DNA of 64,000 nt from Collinsella sp. AM33-4BH (GTDB taxonomy: Bacteria; Actinomycetota; Coriobacteriia; Coriobacteriales; Coriobacteriaceae). Both the position numbers and the translations under genes were made by a program. The notes below the pieces were generated by a model, which ran no database searches, was not told the origin of the DNA, and worked only from the letters and a program-made list of their open reading frames with translations. Every line of letters starts with the position of its first letter. The stretch's first letter is position 1. The stretch spans positions 290,514 to 354,513 of the forward strand of contig NZ_QSIN01000001.1 of assembly GCF_003469205.1 (NCBI RefSeq). Reading direction: 5' to 3'. This document shows positions 38,157 to 48,302 of the stretch, in pieces.

Positions 38157-40142
38157 TTAGTTCTGCGAGAAGAATGGGAACTGTCGGGGATCAACCGGCG
38201 GATGCGGCATCGGGCCACCCTGGGGCCCACCCTGCGGGCCACCCTGGCCGCCCATCATCTTATCGATGGCGTCCTGAACCTCGCCCTCGAACTTTTTCAT
38301 TCCCTCGCGTAAACGACGCTGACCGTCTTCAGAGCGCAACTCCTCCATTTGTTCGGGCGAAATACCCAGTAGCTCGCCCAGCACGCCCATCATCTCGTTT
38401 CGCACGCGCTCACTAGTATCCTCGTCAGCAAAACGGCGCACCTCGGCGCGCGCCAGCGAATCGACCGTCATACGCTCCTTGCCGTTAAGCCCCAGGTCGG
38501 ACCACGCGAGCATGTACGGCCAGGAGCGCTCGGCAAACGAACGGGACGAAACGATCGGCGCCGTCGGCAACATGCGGCGGGCAGCCTCACCCTGTCGAAC
38601 GAGCATCAGCAGCAGCGAGCAGGCCTCAGGCTTGCCAGCGGCCATCGGGATGTCGTCGAAAGATCGATTGCGGTCCACGTGCGCCTCAAGCGCGCCATCG
38701 ATCTCACCCGGCTCGACCCCGCCGAGCAGCTGTGCCGCGCGGTCGAGCATATCGACCGGACCGTCGAGCGTCGAGAGCGCCTGCGCCAGCACTCGCTCCA
38801 TACAATCTTCCACCGCGTTGAGCGTCACGAGCTCTTGGGGCACCACGGCAGACGTGCGGTTGCGCACGCGCGCCACAAACTCAAGCGTCGACAGGTACAC
38901 ATCGCCAAAGGGCGCATAATCGCCCTGGTAGCCGCCGCAAAGCGCCGGCGCCGCCAGTGCGTACTCGGTTTTGGACAGCGGGCTCAGCGCCATCGCACCC
39001 AACTCGAGCGCCGTGTCCTCCAGCATGAGGCCCAGCGTGCGAGAGCGCAGGCGCTCGGCGTCGCCCGCCGACACATCGCGGTCGAGCACGCGCGCGGCAT
39101 CCGGCGCATCGCGCTCAACCGTGCGAATATGCAGGCGCTCGGCAATGGCGCGAACGGCGGCACAGCGAGCAGCCTCGGCCTCCTCCTGCGCCGGCGTAAA
39201 GATGCGGTTGCGCCCCAGCACCAGGCCAATCACATTACGTGGGCCCAGAGCGTCGACGGCCAGCGCCGCCAGCAGGGACGACGGCAAGTCGCCCTCGAGT
39301 GCCACCACGGCGCGCGACGCACCGTGGGCCCGGGCGTTGTCGCGCACGGCGAGCACCAGCGCCTGCCACAGCCACTCCTCGGAACGGAACTCGGGCAGTT
39401 CGTGATCTTCCAGGGCATCGAGCATCACGCCGCGCTGAATCTCCTGAACCAGCAGGCTCTCCTCAAAACACGGCGCTTGGGCCACCACGCGACCGCAGTC
39501 GTCGAGCACAAACGAACCGCCGGTATACACCGACTCGTCATAGGCACCGACCGGCGCCATACAGGCAAACCACACACTGCGCTTGGATGCGATCTTGCGG
39601 TAGGCGCCGCTGCGAACGGCGGCAATGGCGGCAGTCTCGCGGTCGGTCATGTCAAACGCATTGAATTGGAAATACGCAATGAGGTCAACACCGGTCGGCA
39701 GCATCTCGAGTTCGCGGTCCAAGTCAAAAATCACGGCGATGCGCACGCCGTCCACGTCGAACACCGGCGGCGCCCAACGCGTGTCGTTGTTCTCGCCACG
39801 CTGCAGGGCAATGCTCGAACGCGCCGGCACCACATGACCGTCCTTGAGCATCATGTAGTCGAGCAGCGGCTGGCCCTCAAACGAAACCGCCGCGGGCACG
39901 ATGCAGATCATGTCAAGCTCCTGGATACGCTCGGCGACACCAGTCAAGCCGGCAAGCATGTCGTGCTCAAAGTCGGCAGTGCCCACCAGGCCCCCGGGCA
40001 TGGCGCCCATAAAGAGCGGAGCCGGAACGCACAGCACGCGCGCCCCGCGCTCGTGGGCCAGACGAGCCTGGTCCTCGATGCGGCCGCAAATGCCCTCAAT
40101 ATCACCCAGGCGCATATCGATCTGTGCAAGCGCGAGCTTCAT
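38157..40142 (-). CDS. NAD-synthetase-like protein with both active sites degenerate
   Basis: 661 residues with the two-domain plan of glutamine-dependent NAD synthetase: an N-terminal nitrilase-type glutaminase domain and a C-terminal ATP-pyrophosphatase domain. Overall similarity is clear (YTGGSFVLDDCGRVVAQAP; SLLAALAVDALGPRNVIGLV; LSPLSKTEYAL). The glutaminase Glu (usually FPE) is replaced in VPAPLFMG. The Cys of ICED reads IFDLD (about residue 138). The synthetase loop SGGxDS reads LEGDLPSS (about residue 286). A Gly/Gln/Pro-rich tail (GGPQGGPQGGP) ends the protein. It is therefore probably a non-catalytic paralogue with a binding or regulatory role. A real NadE should exist elsewhere in the genome. 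Confidence 0.8.
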   Translation of the reverse strand: MKLALAQIDMRLGDIEGICGRIEDQARLAHERGARVLCVPAPLFMGAMPGGLVGTADFEHDMLAGLTGVAERIQELDMICIVPAAVSFEGQPLLDYMMLKDGHVVPARSSIALQRGENNDTRWAPPVFDVDGVRIAVIFDLDRELEMLPTGVDLIAYFQFNAFDMTDRETAAIAAVRSGAYRKIASKRSVWFACMAPVGAYDESVYTGGSFVLDDCGRVVAQAPCFEESLLVQEIQRGVMLDALEDHELPEFRSEEWLWQALVLAVRDNARAHGASRAVVALEGDLPSSLLAALAVDALGPRNVIGLVLGRNRIFTPAQEEAEAARCAAVRAIAERLHIRTVERDAPDAARVLDRDVSAGDAERLRSRTLGLMLEDTALELGAMALSPLSKTEYALAAPALCGGYQGDYAPFGDVYLSTLEFVARVRNRTSAVVPQELVTLNAVEDCMERVLAQALSTLDGPVDMLDRAAQLLGGVEPGEIDGALEAHVDRNRSFDDIPMAAGKPEACSLLLMLVRQGEAARRMLPTAPIVSSRSFAERSWPYMLAWSDLGLNGKERMTVDSLARAEVRRFADEDTSERVRNEMMGVLGELLGISPEQMEELRSEDGQRRLREGMKKFEGEVQDAIDKMMGGQGGPQGGPQGGPMPHPPVDPRQFPFFSQN

Positions 40143-40259
40143 GGCTCAGCCCTTTCCGTCGTAAACCATCGTTGTCGTAGTAAAAGCGCCGGCCGCATAA
40201 TGCAGCCGGCGCTCGCATGTGCATATGCTAGCTATGATACCCCGAGCGGGGGCGCGCTC

Positions 40260-40622
40260 CTAGAACGTCGCGGACCACAGCCCGTGCAGGTTGCAATAGG
40301 CATAGACGGTACCGGTCTTGGAGCCGCCCGCGAAAAACGTCGCGGGCTTCATGCCGGGCTCAAGGTAATGGACCTCTAAGCGGCCCTCGGCCTCAAGGGC
40401 GATCCACTCAATATAGTGCTCGGGCAGGCTGGGGTGCTCGACCGAGCCAACGCGTGCGCGAATCACGTGACCGTCGCGCTCGGTCTCGACAACAGGCACG
40501 TGCTTCTCGTGCGCCGCGTCCTCAGTGTTTGCGGTCAGTTCCGTGCAACCGGCAGGGGTTGCAACGTCGTTGCCAAGGGCGGCAATGAGCTTACCGTCGG
40601 GGTCCTTAAAGAATTTCGCCAT
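40260..40622 (-). CDS. Superoxide reductase, desulfoferrodoxin/neelaredoxin type
   Basis: 120 residues from ATG 40622 (AAAGGAG upstream). The Fe(His)4Cys centre is visible: HEKHVPVVE (His38/His41 with gating Lys40), EHPSLPEHYIEWI (His63, His69), and YCNLHGLW (Cys110, His113). The N-terminal desulforedoxin-like CxxC iron site is absent, so this is the one-iron form. It reduces superoxide to peroxide in the cytosol of anaerobes without releasing oxygen. Electron donor unknown. Encoded alone. Confidence 0.9.
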   Translation of the reverse strand: MAKFFKDPDGKLIAALGNDVATPAGCTELTANTEDAAHEKHVPVVETERDGHVIRARVGSVEHPSLPEHYIEWIALEAEGRLEVHYLEPGMKPATFFAGGSKTGTVYAYCNLHGLWSATF

Positions 40623-40772
40623 GATGTTCTCCTTTGCTGACGTGCCAATGTTCTTGATGGTTCTTATGCCCAAAGGCAGACAAACCATCCACGGCATTGC
40701 AAATGAACACATAACGGGCGGGGACGATGGGGCAGCGTGCGCTATCCGCCCTGGCGGCCCCACCCGAGCGGG

Positions 40773-43700
40773 TTAGCGCCCGTCGCCGCCCAGCAGCGCC
40801 AGAACATCTTCGCGGGTAAACAGCGCCGACGAGATGCCGTCGCCGCCGAGCACGCTGTTGACCAGGTCGCGCTTGGACTCCTGCATCTGCATGATGCGCT
40901 CCTCGATCGTGTCCTTGGCGATGAGCTTGTACACGGTCACGGTATGTTGCTGGCCAATACGATGCGCGCGGTCGGTCGCTTGGTCCTGCGCCGCCACGTT
41001 CCACCACGGGTCGTAGTGGATGACCACGTCGGCCGCCGTCAGGTTAAGGCCCACGCCGCCCGCCTTGAGCGAAATCAAAAAGACCGGGACCTCGCCCGCT
41101 TGGAACTGCGCGACCATCTTGGCGCGGCTCTCCTTAGACGAAGCGCCCGTGAGCTTAAGGAAGGCGATGTCCTCCTTGGCCAAGCGCTTACCGATGATAT
41201 CGAGCATACCCGTAAACTGGCTGAACAACAGGATGCGATGCCCGCCGTCGAGTGCGCCGTGCACGAGCTCCATACACGTATCGAGCTTTGCGCTCCCCGC
41301 CTTGTAATCCTCGTAGTGTAGATGCGGGTCGCAGCAGATCTGGCGCAGCTTGGTGAGCTCGGCGAGCACCTTGAGCTTGTCCTTCTTAAACTCCCCAGCC
41401 TCGCGGTGCTGCACCTGCTGGGCGATGCGGTCCTGGTTGGCCAGGTAGAGCTTGCGTTGCTCGCCGGTAAGCTGTGCCATGACGGTGTCCTCGATCTTCT
41501 CGGGCAGGTCGGCCACCACGTCTTCCTTAACACGGCGCAGCACAAACGGCGACACGAGCGCCTGCAGGCGAGCGGCGCTATCGCCCTCGGCATGCTCGAC
41601 GGGGCTCTCAAAGAGCTTGGCAAACGACTCGCGCGTCCCCAAAAGGCCCGGCATCAAAAAGTCGAAGATGCTCCAGAGCTCGGACAGGCGGTTTTCGATG
41701 GGCGTGCCCGTCAGGGCAAAGCGCACGCCGGCAGGCAGGCGCTTGGCAGCGCGCGCCACCTGCGTGAGCGGATTTTTAATGTACTGTGCCTCATCGAGCA
41801 CCACGCGGGCAAAATCCTGCTCGACGTACTCATCGATATCGCGCCGCATAAGGTCATACGACGTTACGACCACGTTATGCTCGGCCACGCCGGCAATCTG
41901 TACACGACGTTGAGCCTTGGCGCCCACAATGGCGCACACATCGAGCGACGGGGCAAAGCGCTCCAGCTCGGCAGTCCAGTTGTACACGAGTGAGGCCGGG
42001 CATACCACGAGCGTGGGCTTGGTGTCCCCCGCCTCCACGCGCGCCAGGATATGCGCGATCATCTGGAGCGTTTTGCCCAGGCCCATGTCGTCGGCCAAGA
42101 TGCCGCCAAGGCCCAGGTGTTCGAGCGAGCCGAGCCACTGGTATCCGTCGACCTGGTAGCCGCGCATCGTTGCCTTGAGCGATGCCGGCACCGTAAAGTC
42201 CATCTTGCCGAGCGTGTCCAGGCGCTCGACGGTGCGGCGGAACGCAGCGTCGCGATCGGCCTCGAGCGCGGGCGTGCGCGCGAGCATGCTATCGACGAAC
42301 AGGGTGCTCGACGCGGGAAGCGACACGCCGTCGAGCAGGTCGACGGCATCGACACCCAGGTCCTCGGCGAGACCAAACGCGGCTCGGGCGCCCTCGTCCA
42401 GGCGAATGATGTCGCCGGACGTAAGGCGCGCAAACGTTTGATGACGCTTGTACGAATCGAGATAGATGGCAAGGTCTGCCGCCGAAAGGCCGCTCGCGCC
42501 CAGTTCGACGTCGAGCAGGTTACTCTTGACGGTCGCACGCACCGAAAGCTTGGGCGCAGGGCGGACCGAGACCTGGCGCAAGCGGTCGCTGAGCATGACC
42601 TCGCCCAACTCGGACAGGGCAGACAGGCCCTCGGTCAGCAAGTGGAACAGGCTCTCGTCATCGCGTTCCTCAAACGCTAGGCCGCCCTCGTGGAAATCGA
42701 AGTACAGGGCCGCCGTGTCCATAACGCGAAACTCCGCCACCTCGTCGCGCGGCGGAACGCCCGGGCGCCGCTCTTCGAAGGGGCTGCCCGGAGCGCCCAG
42801 ACTAAAGAGATCTGCCGACCAGTCGCCGTAGGTAACCGTAACTTTGCAGGTCACGAGCCCATCGTCGACGCCAATCGCCATGGCAAAGCTCGGCTCGGGC
42901 GCCACGGTATCGAGCGCAGCGGGCGCGGTAAGGTCGGTGTAGTCGCGCAAAATGGGCAGCACCATACGACAGAACTCCCCCACCTGCTCGGCGGCGATAT
43001 GGACCGGCGTGCGACAGGGCAGCAAGCGCGATAGAAACGGCGCCGCATGCTGGGCAAACGCTACATCGGTACGGCGCGCACGGCGGGTGTCGACCAGATA
43101 GGCAACGTCGCCCGAAGCAAAGCAGTATGCATCGGCCGGCAGGCGTAGATCGTAGCTGCCACCAGCCGCCGGCGCGATTTTGGCGGCAAGGAGCGGTGGG
43201 CGCTTAGACAGCGCCTCGTCCGCCCCTTCCGGAGGCATCTCAACCGCCACGTCATAGGTGCGATGCGTCGTCGTCCCCCGCGACCAGGCGGGCTCAAAAG
43301 AGATAGTCTTGCCGCGCAACAGGTCCAGCACATATACGATGCTATGCTCGGACAGCGGTAACTGACGCTCGGCGACAAAACCGCTGCGTGCAAAGTCGTA
43401 CGACGCCGAACGCGAGCTTGTGATGTCATCGAGATAGGCAACTGTCGTCACGACAAGGTTGAGCAGCTTTGTCGACACGTCTTCGAAGGCTTCGGGCGTA
43501 TGGACAAACGTGAGCTTCTTGCCGTACGAGAACGTACCGCCTCGGACATAGGCGTCGGCCATGCCGTCGATATCCTTGACCACGTAGGACACCGAACCGC
43601 AGCGAATGCGGAACTCGAGCGCCCAGCTAAAGCGGTCAGCGAACAGCGGATTGTAGTACGGCACCAGCGAAGGCTCCAACGCCGCTTTGGGGGCGTCGGG

Positions 43701-44237
43701 ATCAACGGCACCGGCAAGCTTGCGGCGCATGCTCGCCAGCTCATCCATGCGCGCGTCCGAAAGATCGGAGAGCGCCGCCATGAGGCTGGGGCTCGTGGGG
43801 ACGGGCGCCGGAAAGGGAAAGTTGGGGTTGACGGCCGGCGCTTTGGGCGCGGTGCGAACGGGCTGTTTCGGCTGCGCCGTAAACGTGCGGACCGGCGTGC
43901 GCAAACCTTCGACGGGCTCGGCGCCGCTGGCATCCAAATACGCCAGAGCCGTGGCAATAGCGTGCTTGCACATACCGGGGTAACGATAGGCGGCGGGGCA
44001 ATCGCAGTCGTAGTCAATCACCTCGTGCTCGTCCATGTCGAGCGCCACGTGCGTCTTGTACAGGTCGCCGCGCGAACCGCGCACCGAGCCCTCAACCGTC
44101 ACGTTTTTGGAGAAGCGCGAGCCGCTGTCCTCAATCGACAGCACGGCGCCGTTGAGCATGAGCGAGCGGCCCTTCATAAAGGTGCCGCTCAGCGCCGCCT
44201 CTTTCCGGAGCGCCTGCACAAACGTCCCCTGTGCCAT
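40773..44237 (-). CDS. SWIM-domain SNF2/Swi2 helicase-like ATPase
   Basis: 1154 residues. ATG 44237 follows GGAGGA by 4 bases, and a TTG at 44249 would overlap the ribosome site. A SWIM zinc finger (CDCPAAYRYPGMCKHAIAT, residues about 76-96) is followed by a long helicase-associated region. The SF2 core shows LADDMGLGKTLQMIAHIL (about residue 715), VVLDEAQYIKN, FALTGTPIENRL and the C-terminal RAHRIGQQHTVTVYKL. It is an ATP-driven DNA translocase likely to remodel protein-DNA complexes. It is separated from dnaE by a palindromic repeat. Confidence 0.94.
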   Translation of the reverse strand: MAQGTFVQALRKEAALSGTFMKGRSLMLNGAVLSIEDSGSRFSKNVTVEGSVRGSRGDLYKTHVALDMDEHEVIDYDCDCPAAYRYPGMCKHAIATALAYLDASGAEPVEGLRTPVRTFTAQPKQPVRTAPKAPAVNPNFPFPAPVPTSPSLMAALSDLSDARMDELASMRRKLAGAVDPDAPKAALEPSLVPYYNPLFADRFSWALEFRIRCGSVSYVVKDIDGMADAYVRGGTFSYGKKLTFVHTPEAFEDVSTKLLNLVVTTVAYLDDITSSRSASYDFARSGFVAERQLPLSEHSIVYVLDLLRGKTISFEPAWSRGTTTHRTYDVAVEMPPEGADEALSKRPPLLAAKIAPAAGGSYDLRLPADAYCFASGDVAYLVDTRRARRTDVAFAQHAAPFLSRLLPCRTPVHIAAEQVGEFCRMVLPILRDYTDLTAPAALDTVAPEPSFAMAIGVDDGLVTCKVTVTYGDWSADLFSLGAPGSPFEERRPGVPPRDEVAEFRVMDTAALYFDFHEGGLAFEERDDESLFHLLTEGLSALSELGEVMLSDRLRQVSVRPAPKLSVRATVKSNLLDVELGASGLSAADLAIYLDSYKRHQTFARLTSGDIIRLDEGARAAFGLAEDLGVDAVDLLDGVSLPASSTLFVDSMLARTPALEADRDAAFRRTVERLDTLGKMDFTVPASLKATMRGYQVDGYQWLGSLEHLGLGGILADDMGLGKTLQMIAHILARVEAGDTKPTLVVCPASLVYNWTAELERFAPSLDVCAIVGAKAQRRVQIAGVAEHNVVVTSYDLMRRDIDEYVEQDFARVVLDEAQYIKNPLTQVARAAKRLPAGVRFALTGTPIENRLSELWSIFDFLMPGLLGTRESFAKLFESPVEHAEGDSAARLQALVSPFVLRRVKEDVVADLPEKIEDTVMAQLTGEQRKLYLANQDRIAQQVQHREAGEFKKDKLKVLAELTKLRQICCDPHLHYEDYKAGSAKLDTCMELVHGALDGGHRILLFSQFTGMLDIIGKRLAKEDIAFLKLTGASSKESRAKMVAQFQAGEVPVFLISLKAGGVGLNLTAADVVIHYDPWWNVAAQDQATDRAHRIGQQHTVTVYKLIAKDTIEERIMQMQESKRDLVNSVLGGDGISSALFTREDVLALLGGDGR

Positions 44238-44257
44238 CACTTCCTCCAATCCACACA

Positions 44258-44384
44258 GGGTAGCTAATTTGGGACGGGGCTATTTTAGCTACCCCCATAT
44301 GTCGGTTGAGATGTATTCCGACCCCGACTCATTCGCCGTCAGCCAAAGGGTAGCTAAAATAGCCCCGTCCCAAATTAGCTACCC
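44258..44384. repeat. REP-like nested palindromic element
   Basis: 44258-44294 and 44348-44384 are 37-bp perfect inverted repeats. Each arm is itself bounded by GGGTAGCTAA and TTAGCTACCC, so palindromes are nested. The centre is 53 bases. It fills most of the gap between dnaE and the SNF2 gene. Confidence 0.8.
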
Positions 44385-44397
44385 CGGCAAAATCATT

Positions 44398-47300
44398 TTA
44401 GATAACCGTCACTCTGCCTTGGTTACCCACGATAGCCTTTGCCTCGGCCAGCAGCGGAATCGAGCGCGCGTTGACCTTGGCAGGTACCTCGGCACGCAGC
44501 ACGCGCCCGTCCACCTGCTCGATAAAGATCTCCACGCGGTCGCCGCCCGGGTTAGCGGTGAGCACCGTGGCCAGGCGCGCCATATTGCCCTGGCTAAAGC
44601 GGCTGTTGGGCACCATGACCTCAAACACCTTGGGCTTGTTGTTCTCCTCGTTAAGCTCGAGCGGCACGATCTCCTGCGCGATGATCTGGTCGCCGCGGTC
44701 CGAGCGCTCGAGTTTGCCCTTAATGCGCACAAAGGCATCGGACAGCTGCGCGCCGGTCTCGGGATCGACCTCGCCGTACAGGTACCCCTCGGCCTCTTTA
44801 TAGGTCTTGGGGAACACGACGACGGTGGCCTCGCCTTCCATGTCCTCGAGCTGCACGATGCCCATGGGGTCACCGTTTTTGGTCACGCGCTTGGACACGC
44901 TCGAGACCATGCCGGCCCACCACAGCGCCTTGCCCTCGGGAATCTCCTGGTTGATGGTGCCGCCCGTAGGATTCTGAACTTCGTAGCCGGTGTCGATCTG
45001 CGAGAACGAAAAGTCGCGCGCCTTGGCTAGTGCATACTCAAACGGGCGCAGCGGGTGGTCCGAGACATAGATGCCCAGAACCTCTTTCTCCTGGCTCAGC
45101 TTGAGGTGTCGGTCCCATTCCTGGCCGTCCGGATCGGGCACGCTGACCTCGAAGCCCGAGCCCTCAACGTCGCCAAACATATCGAAGAACGAGGTCTGGC
45201 CGCTCGCGCGGTCCTTCTGGCGCTTTATCGCGGCGTCGATGATGTTCTCGGGGTTGTTCTTGTCCACAAAGTGCATCATCTGGCGACGCGGATACCCCGT
45301 GGAGTCGAAGGCGCCTGCCTTGATGAGCGATTCGATCACGCGACGGTTGGCCTGGCTCGAGTCCACGCGCTCGACAAAGTCGTGCAGCGTCTTAAACGGA
45401 CCGCCCGCCTCGCGCTCGGCGATAATCGCCTGCGCCACGCCGGTGCCCACGCCGCGGATGCCGGCCAGACCAAAGCGCACGCCCTCCTTGGTAGCCGTGA
45501 ACTCGGTACCGGACTCGTTGACATCTGGCGACAGCACGGGGATGCCGTCGTGACGGCACGCCGAGACGTAGTGAACGATCTTGTCGGTCTTGCCCGTATA
45601 GGACGTCAGAACGGCCGCCATGTACTCGTGCGGATAGTGCGCCTTGAGCCACGCCGTCTGCATAACCAGGATGGCGTAGCCGGCGGAGTGCGACTTGTTG
45701 AAGGCGTAGGATGCGAACTCGAGAACATCGTCCCAAATCTTCTGGGCGACCTCGCGCGTGTAGTTGTTCTTGATAGCGCCGTTCATCCAGTGGTCGTAGG
45801 TGGTCTCGTCCGAGCCATCCTCCCAGTGCAGCACCGTCGACGTGAGCAGCTTAATCTTTTTCTTAGCCACGGGCTTACGGATACGCGAGTCCGATTCGCC
45901 CTTGGAGAAGCCGCACATCTCGACGGAGATGAGCATAACCTGTTCCTGGTAGACCATGGTGCCGTAGGTTTCGCCCAGGATGTCGTCCAGGCGGTCGTCG
46001 TAGGAGACGGCCGGCTCCTTGCCGTTCATACGGTTGATGTAGGACGAGACCATGCCGGCGCCCAGCGGGCCCGGGCGGTACAGAGCGATCAATGCCACGA
46101 CGTGCTTGTACTCGGTGGGCTTCATGTTCTTGATCGTGGCCGTCATGCCGGCGGACTCGACCTGGAAGACGCCGGCGGTATGGCCGGAGCCCATGAGCTT
46201 AAAGATCTCGGGGTCGTCAAAGGGGATCTCTTCCTCTTTGATGTCGATGCCGAAGTTCTTTTTGATGTTTGCCTTGGCCTTAGAGATAACCGTCAGCGTG
46301 CGCAGGCCCAAGAAGTCCATCTTGAGCAGGCCCATGTCGGCAACGGTATGACCCTCGTACTGGGTAATCTCGACGCCGCCCTTGGTGTCGAGCTTGGTGG
46401 GTACGTGCTCGTTGACGGGGTCGCGGCAGATCAGAACGGCGCACGCGTGCACACCCTCGCCACGGGTAAGGCCCTCAATCGAGAGCGCCGTGTCGATGAT
46501 GCGGCGGGCGTCGTCGTCCTTTTTATAGGCCTCGGCAAAATCGGGGTTAAACAGATCCTCTTTGCCGGGTTGCTTTTCGAGCACCTGCTTGAGCTTGACC
46601 TTGGGATCGCTCGAGACCATCTTGGACAGGCGCTGGCCCATGTAGACCGGGTAGTCCAGGACGCGCGCGGCGTCGTTAATAGCCTGCTTGGCCTTAATGG
46701 TCGAGTAGGTGATGACGTGGGTGACCTTCTCGGGGCCGTAGAGCTGGCGAACGTGCTCCACGACCTCGAGGCGCCGCTCATCGTCGAAGTCCATATCGAT
46801 ATCGGGCATCTCGGTACGCTGCGGGGACAGGAACCTCTCGAACATCAGACCGTTCTCGAGCGGGTCGAACGCGGTGATGTTCATGGCGTAGGCGACGATA
46901 GCGCCGGCGGCCGAGCCACGGCCGGGGCCGACGCCGATGCCGTTGTCCTTGGCCCATTGCACGTACTCGGCAACGATCAAGAAGTAGGCGGCAAAGCCCT
47001 TGTCGCAGATGACTTTGTATTCGTACTCAAAGCGCTCTTTGATGTTGACGCCACCAATCTCGCGCGTGGCCCAGTCGTCGCCGTAGTGCTGGCGCAGGCC
47101 CTTCTCGCACTCGCGGCGGAACTGGCTCTCGTGCGTCTCGCCGGGATCGAGCAGCGGGAAGCGCGGCAGGATGATGGAGTCCCAGTCCAGCTCAACGTAG
47201 CACTTGTCGGCGATCTCGAGCGTGTTGTCGCAGGCCTCGGGGCAATACGGGAACATCGCCCGCATCTCCTCCTCGGTCTTCATGTAAAACTCCGAGCCGG

Positions 47301-48201
47301 TCATGCGCATGCGGTTGGGGTTATCGACCTTGGCGTTCATGCCAATACACATGATGACGTCCTGCACCGGCGCGTCCTCGCGGCGCAGGTAGTGGAAGTC
47401 GTTGGTGGCGATGACCTTGACACCCACCTGCTTGGCGATATCGATGAGCGTGCGGTCCATTTGCTCATCGGTCAGGCCGTTGTCGGTGGTGATGCCGTGT
47501 TCCTGAATCTCGATGTAAAAGTCGCCGGGTTCGAAGGTATCGCGGAAGGTCTCGGCCCACTTGATGGCGCCCTCCATGTCGCCGCGGTCGATGTATTTGG
47601 GGATGATGCCCGCGATGCAGGCGCTGGTGCAGATCATGCCCTTGGCGTGGCGGCGTAGGTTGTCGAGCGTCACGCGCGGCTTGTAGTAAAAGCCCTGCAC
47701 GGCGGCCTCGGAGACCGTCTGCATCAGGTTGACGTAGCCCTCCTGGTCCTTGGCCAGAAGGATCATGTGGTAGAGCTCGGGCTTATGGTCGCGGGCGAGC
47801 GTCTCGTCCGGCGTAAAGTAAACCTCGCACCCAAAGATGGGTTTGATGACCAGGGGCGGCTTGAGCTCGTCGATGTTGCCCTTCTCGTCCCACATGGCCA
47901 TGTCCTTCACATACTGGGCATGCTCGCGCGGGTTTTCCTCGGGATCGGGCTCCACCAGCTCGTCGCGGCGGTCCTTTTCCAAGAAGGCCTTGTCGTGGCT
48001 CCAGGTTTTGTACTCGGGTGTGTTGTGGTTGACGGCATCGCAGGCCAGCGCCAGATCGGGCACGCCATACATGTAGCCGTGATCGGTAATGGCCACGGCG
48101 GGCATGCCAAGCTCAACGGCACGGTTGACCATATCCTGGATACGGGTTGCGCCGTCGAGCATGGAGAAAACAGTGTGATTGTGCAGATGGACGAATGCCA
48201 T
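44398..48201 (-). CDS. dnaE: DNA polymerase III alpha subunit
   Basis: 1267 residues, with GGAG upstream. The N-terminal PHP domain starts FVHLHNHTVFSMLDGATR and carries AITDHGYMYG. The polymerase core includes GVGPGRGSAAGAIVAYA and the acidic pair in MPDIDMDFDDERR, then the tandem helix-hairpin-helix, OB and C-terminal regions (RVTKNGDPMGIVQLED). It is the replicative polymerase. The gene is transcribed alone, with hairpin elements on both sides (44258-44384, 48303-48365). Confidence 0.97.
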   Translation of the reverse strand: MAFVHLHNHTVFSMLDGATRIQDMVNRAVELGMPAVAITDHGYMYGVPDLALACDAVNHNTPEYKTWSHDKAFLEKDRRDELVEPDPEENPREHAQYVKDMAMWDEKGNIDELKPPLVIKPIFGCEVYFTPDETLARDHKPELYHMILLAKDQEGYVNLMQTVSEAAVQGFYYKPRVTLDNLRRHAKGMICTSACIAGIIPKYIDRGDMEGAIKWAETFRDTFEPGDFYIEIQEHGITTDNGLTDEQMDRTLIDIAKQVGVKVIATNDFHYLRREDAPVQDVIMCIGMNAKVDNPNRMRMTGSEFYMKTEEEMRAMFPYCPEACDNTLEIADKCYVELDWDSIILPRFPLLDPGETHESQFRRECEKGLRQHYGDDWATREIGGVNIKERFEYEYKVICDKGFAAYFLIVAEYVQWAKDNGIGVGPGRGSAAGAIVAYAMNITAFDPLENGLMFERFLSPQRTEMPDIDMDFDDERRLEVVEHVRQLYGPEKVTHVITYSTIKAKQAINDAARVLDYPVYMGQRLSKMVSSDPKVKLKQVLEKQPGKEDLFNPDFAEAYKKDDDARRIIDTALSIEGLTRGEGVHACAVLICRDPVNEHVPTKLDTKGGVEITQYEGHTVADMGLLKMDFLGLRTLTVISKAKANIKKNFGIDIKEEEIPFDDPEIFKLMGSGHTAGVFQVESAGMTATIKNMKPTEYKHVVALIALYRPGPLGAGMVSSYINRMNGKEPAVSYDDRLDDILGETYGTMVYQEQVMLISVEMCGFSKGESDSRIRKPVAKKKIKLLTSTVLHWEDGSDETTYDHWMNGAIKNNYTREVAQKIWDDVLEFASYAFNKSHSAGYAILVMQTAWLKAHYPHEYMAAVLTSYTGKTDKIVHYVSACRHDGIPVLSPDVNESGTEFTATKEGVRFGLAGIRGVGTGVAQAIIAEREAGGPFKTLHDFVERVDSSQANRRVIESLIKAGAFDSTGYPRRQMMHFVDKNNPENIIDAAIKRQKDRASGQTSFFDMFGDVEGSGFEVSVPDPDGQEWDRHLKLSQEKEVLGIYVSDHPLRPFEYALAKARDFSFSQIDTGYEVQNPTGGTINQEIPEGKALWWAGMVSSVSKRVTKNGDPMGIVQLEDMEGEATVVVFPKTYKEAEGYLYGEVDPETGAQLSDAFVRIKGKLERSDRGDQIIAQEIVPLELNEENNKPKVFEVMVPNSRFSQGNMARLATVLTANPGGDRVEIFIEQVDGRVLRAEVPAKVNARSIPLLAEAKAIVGNQGRVTVI

Positions 48202-48302
48202 GTGATGAGCTCCGATGCAGGTTCGTGTTCTGACTGAACGATTTTACCGCACGGCACGGACAGCACCCGAACCTAGCCAAACCCACACGGCTACTCACGC
48301 AG

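Noticed and set aside
38679..40379. Plus-strand open frame of 566 codons opposite the NAD-synthetase-like gene
   Set aside because: Arg/His-rich antisense product with no motif. The minus frame is a clear two-domain homologue.
44258..44384. CRISPR array
   Set aside because: Only two inverted copies of the repeat with one spacer-like centre. No direct repeats and no cas genes in the window.
45055..47658. Plus-strand open frame of 867 codons opposite dnaE
   Set aside because: dnaE is unmistakable on the other strand. The antisense frame arises from high-GC codon use and has no family motif.
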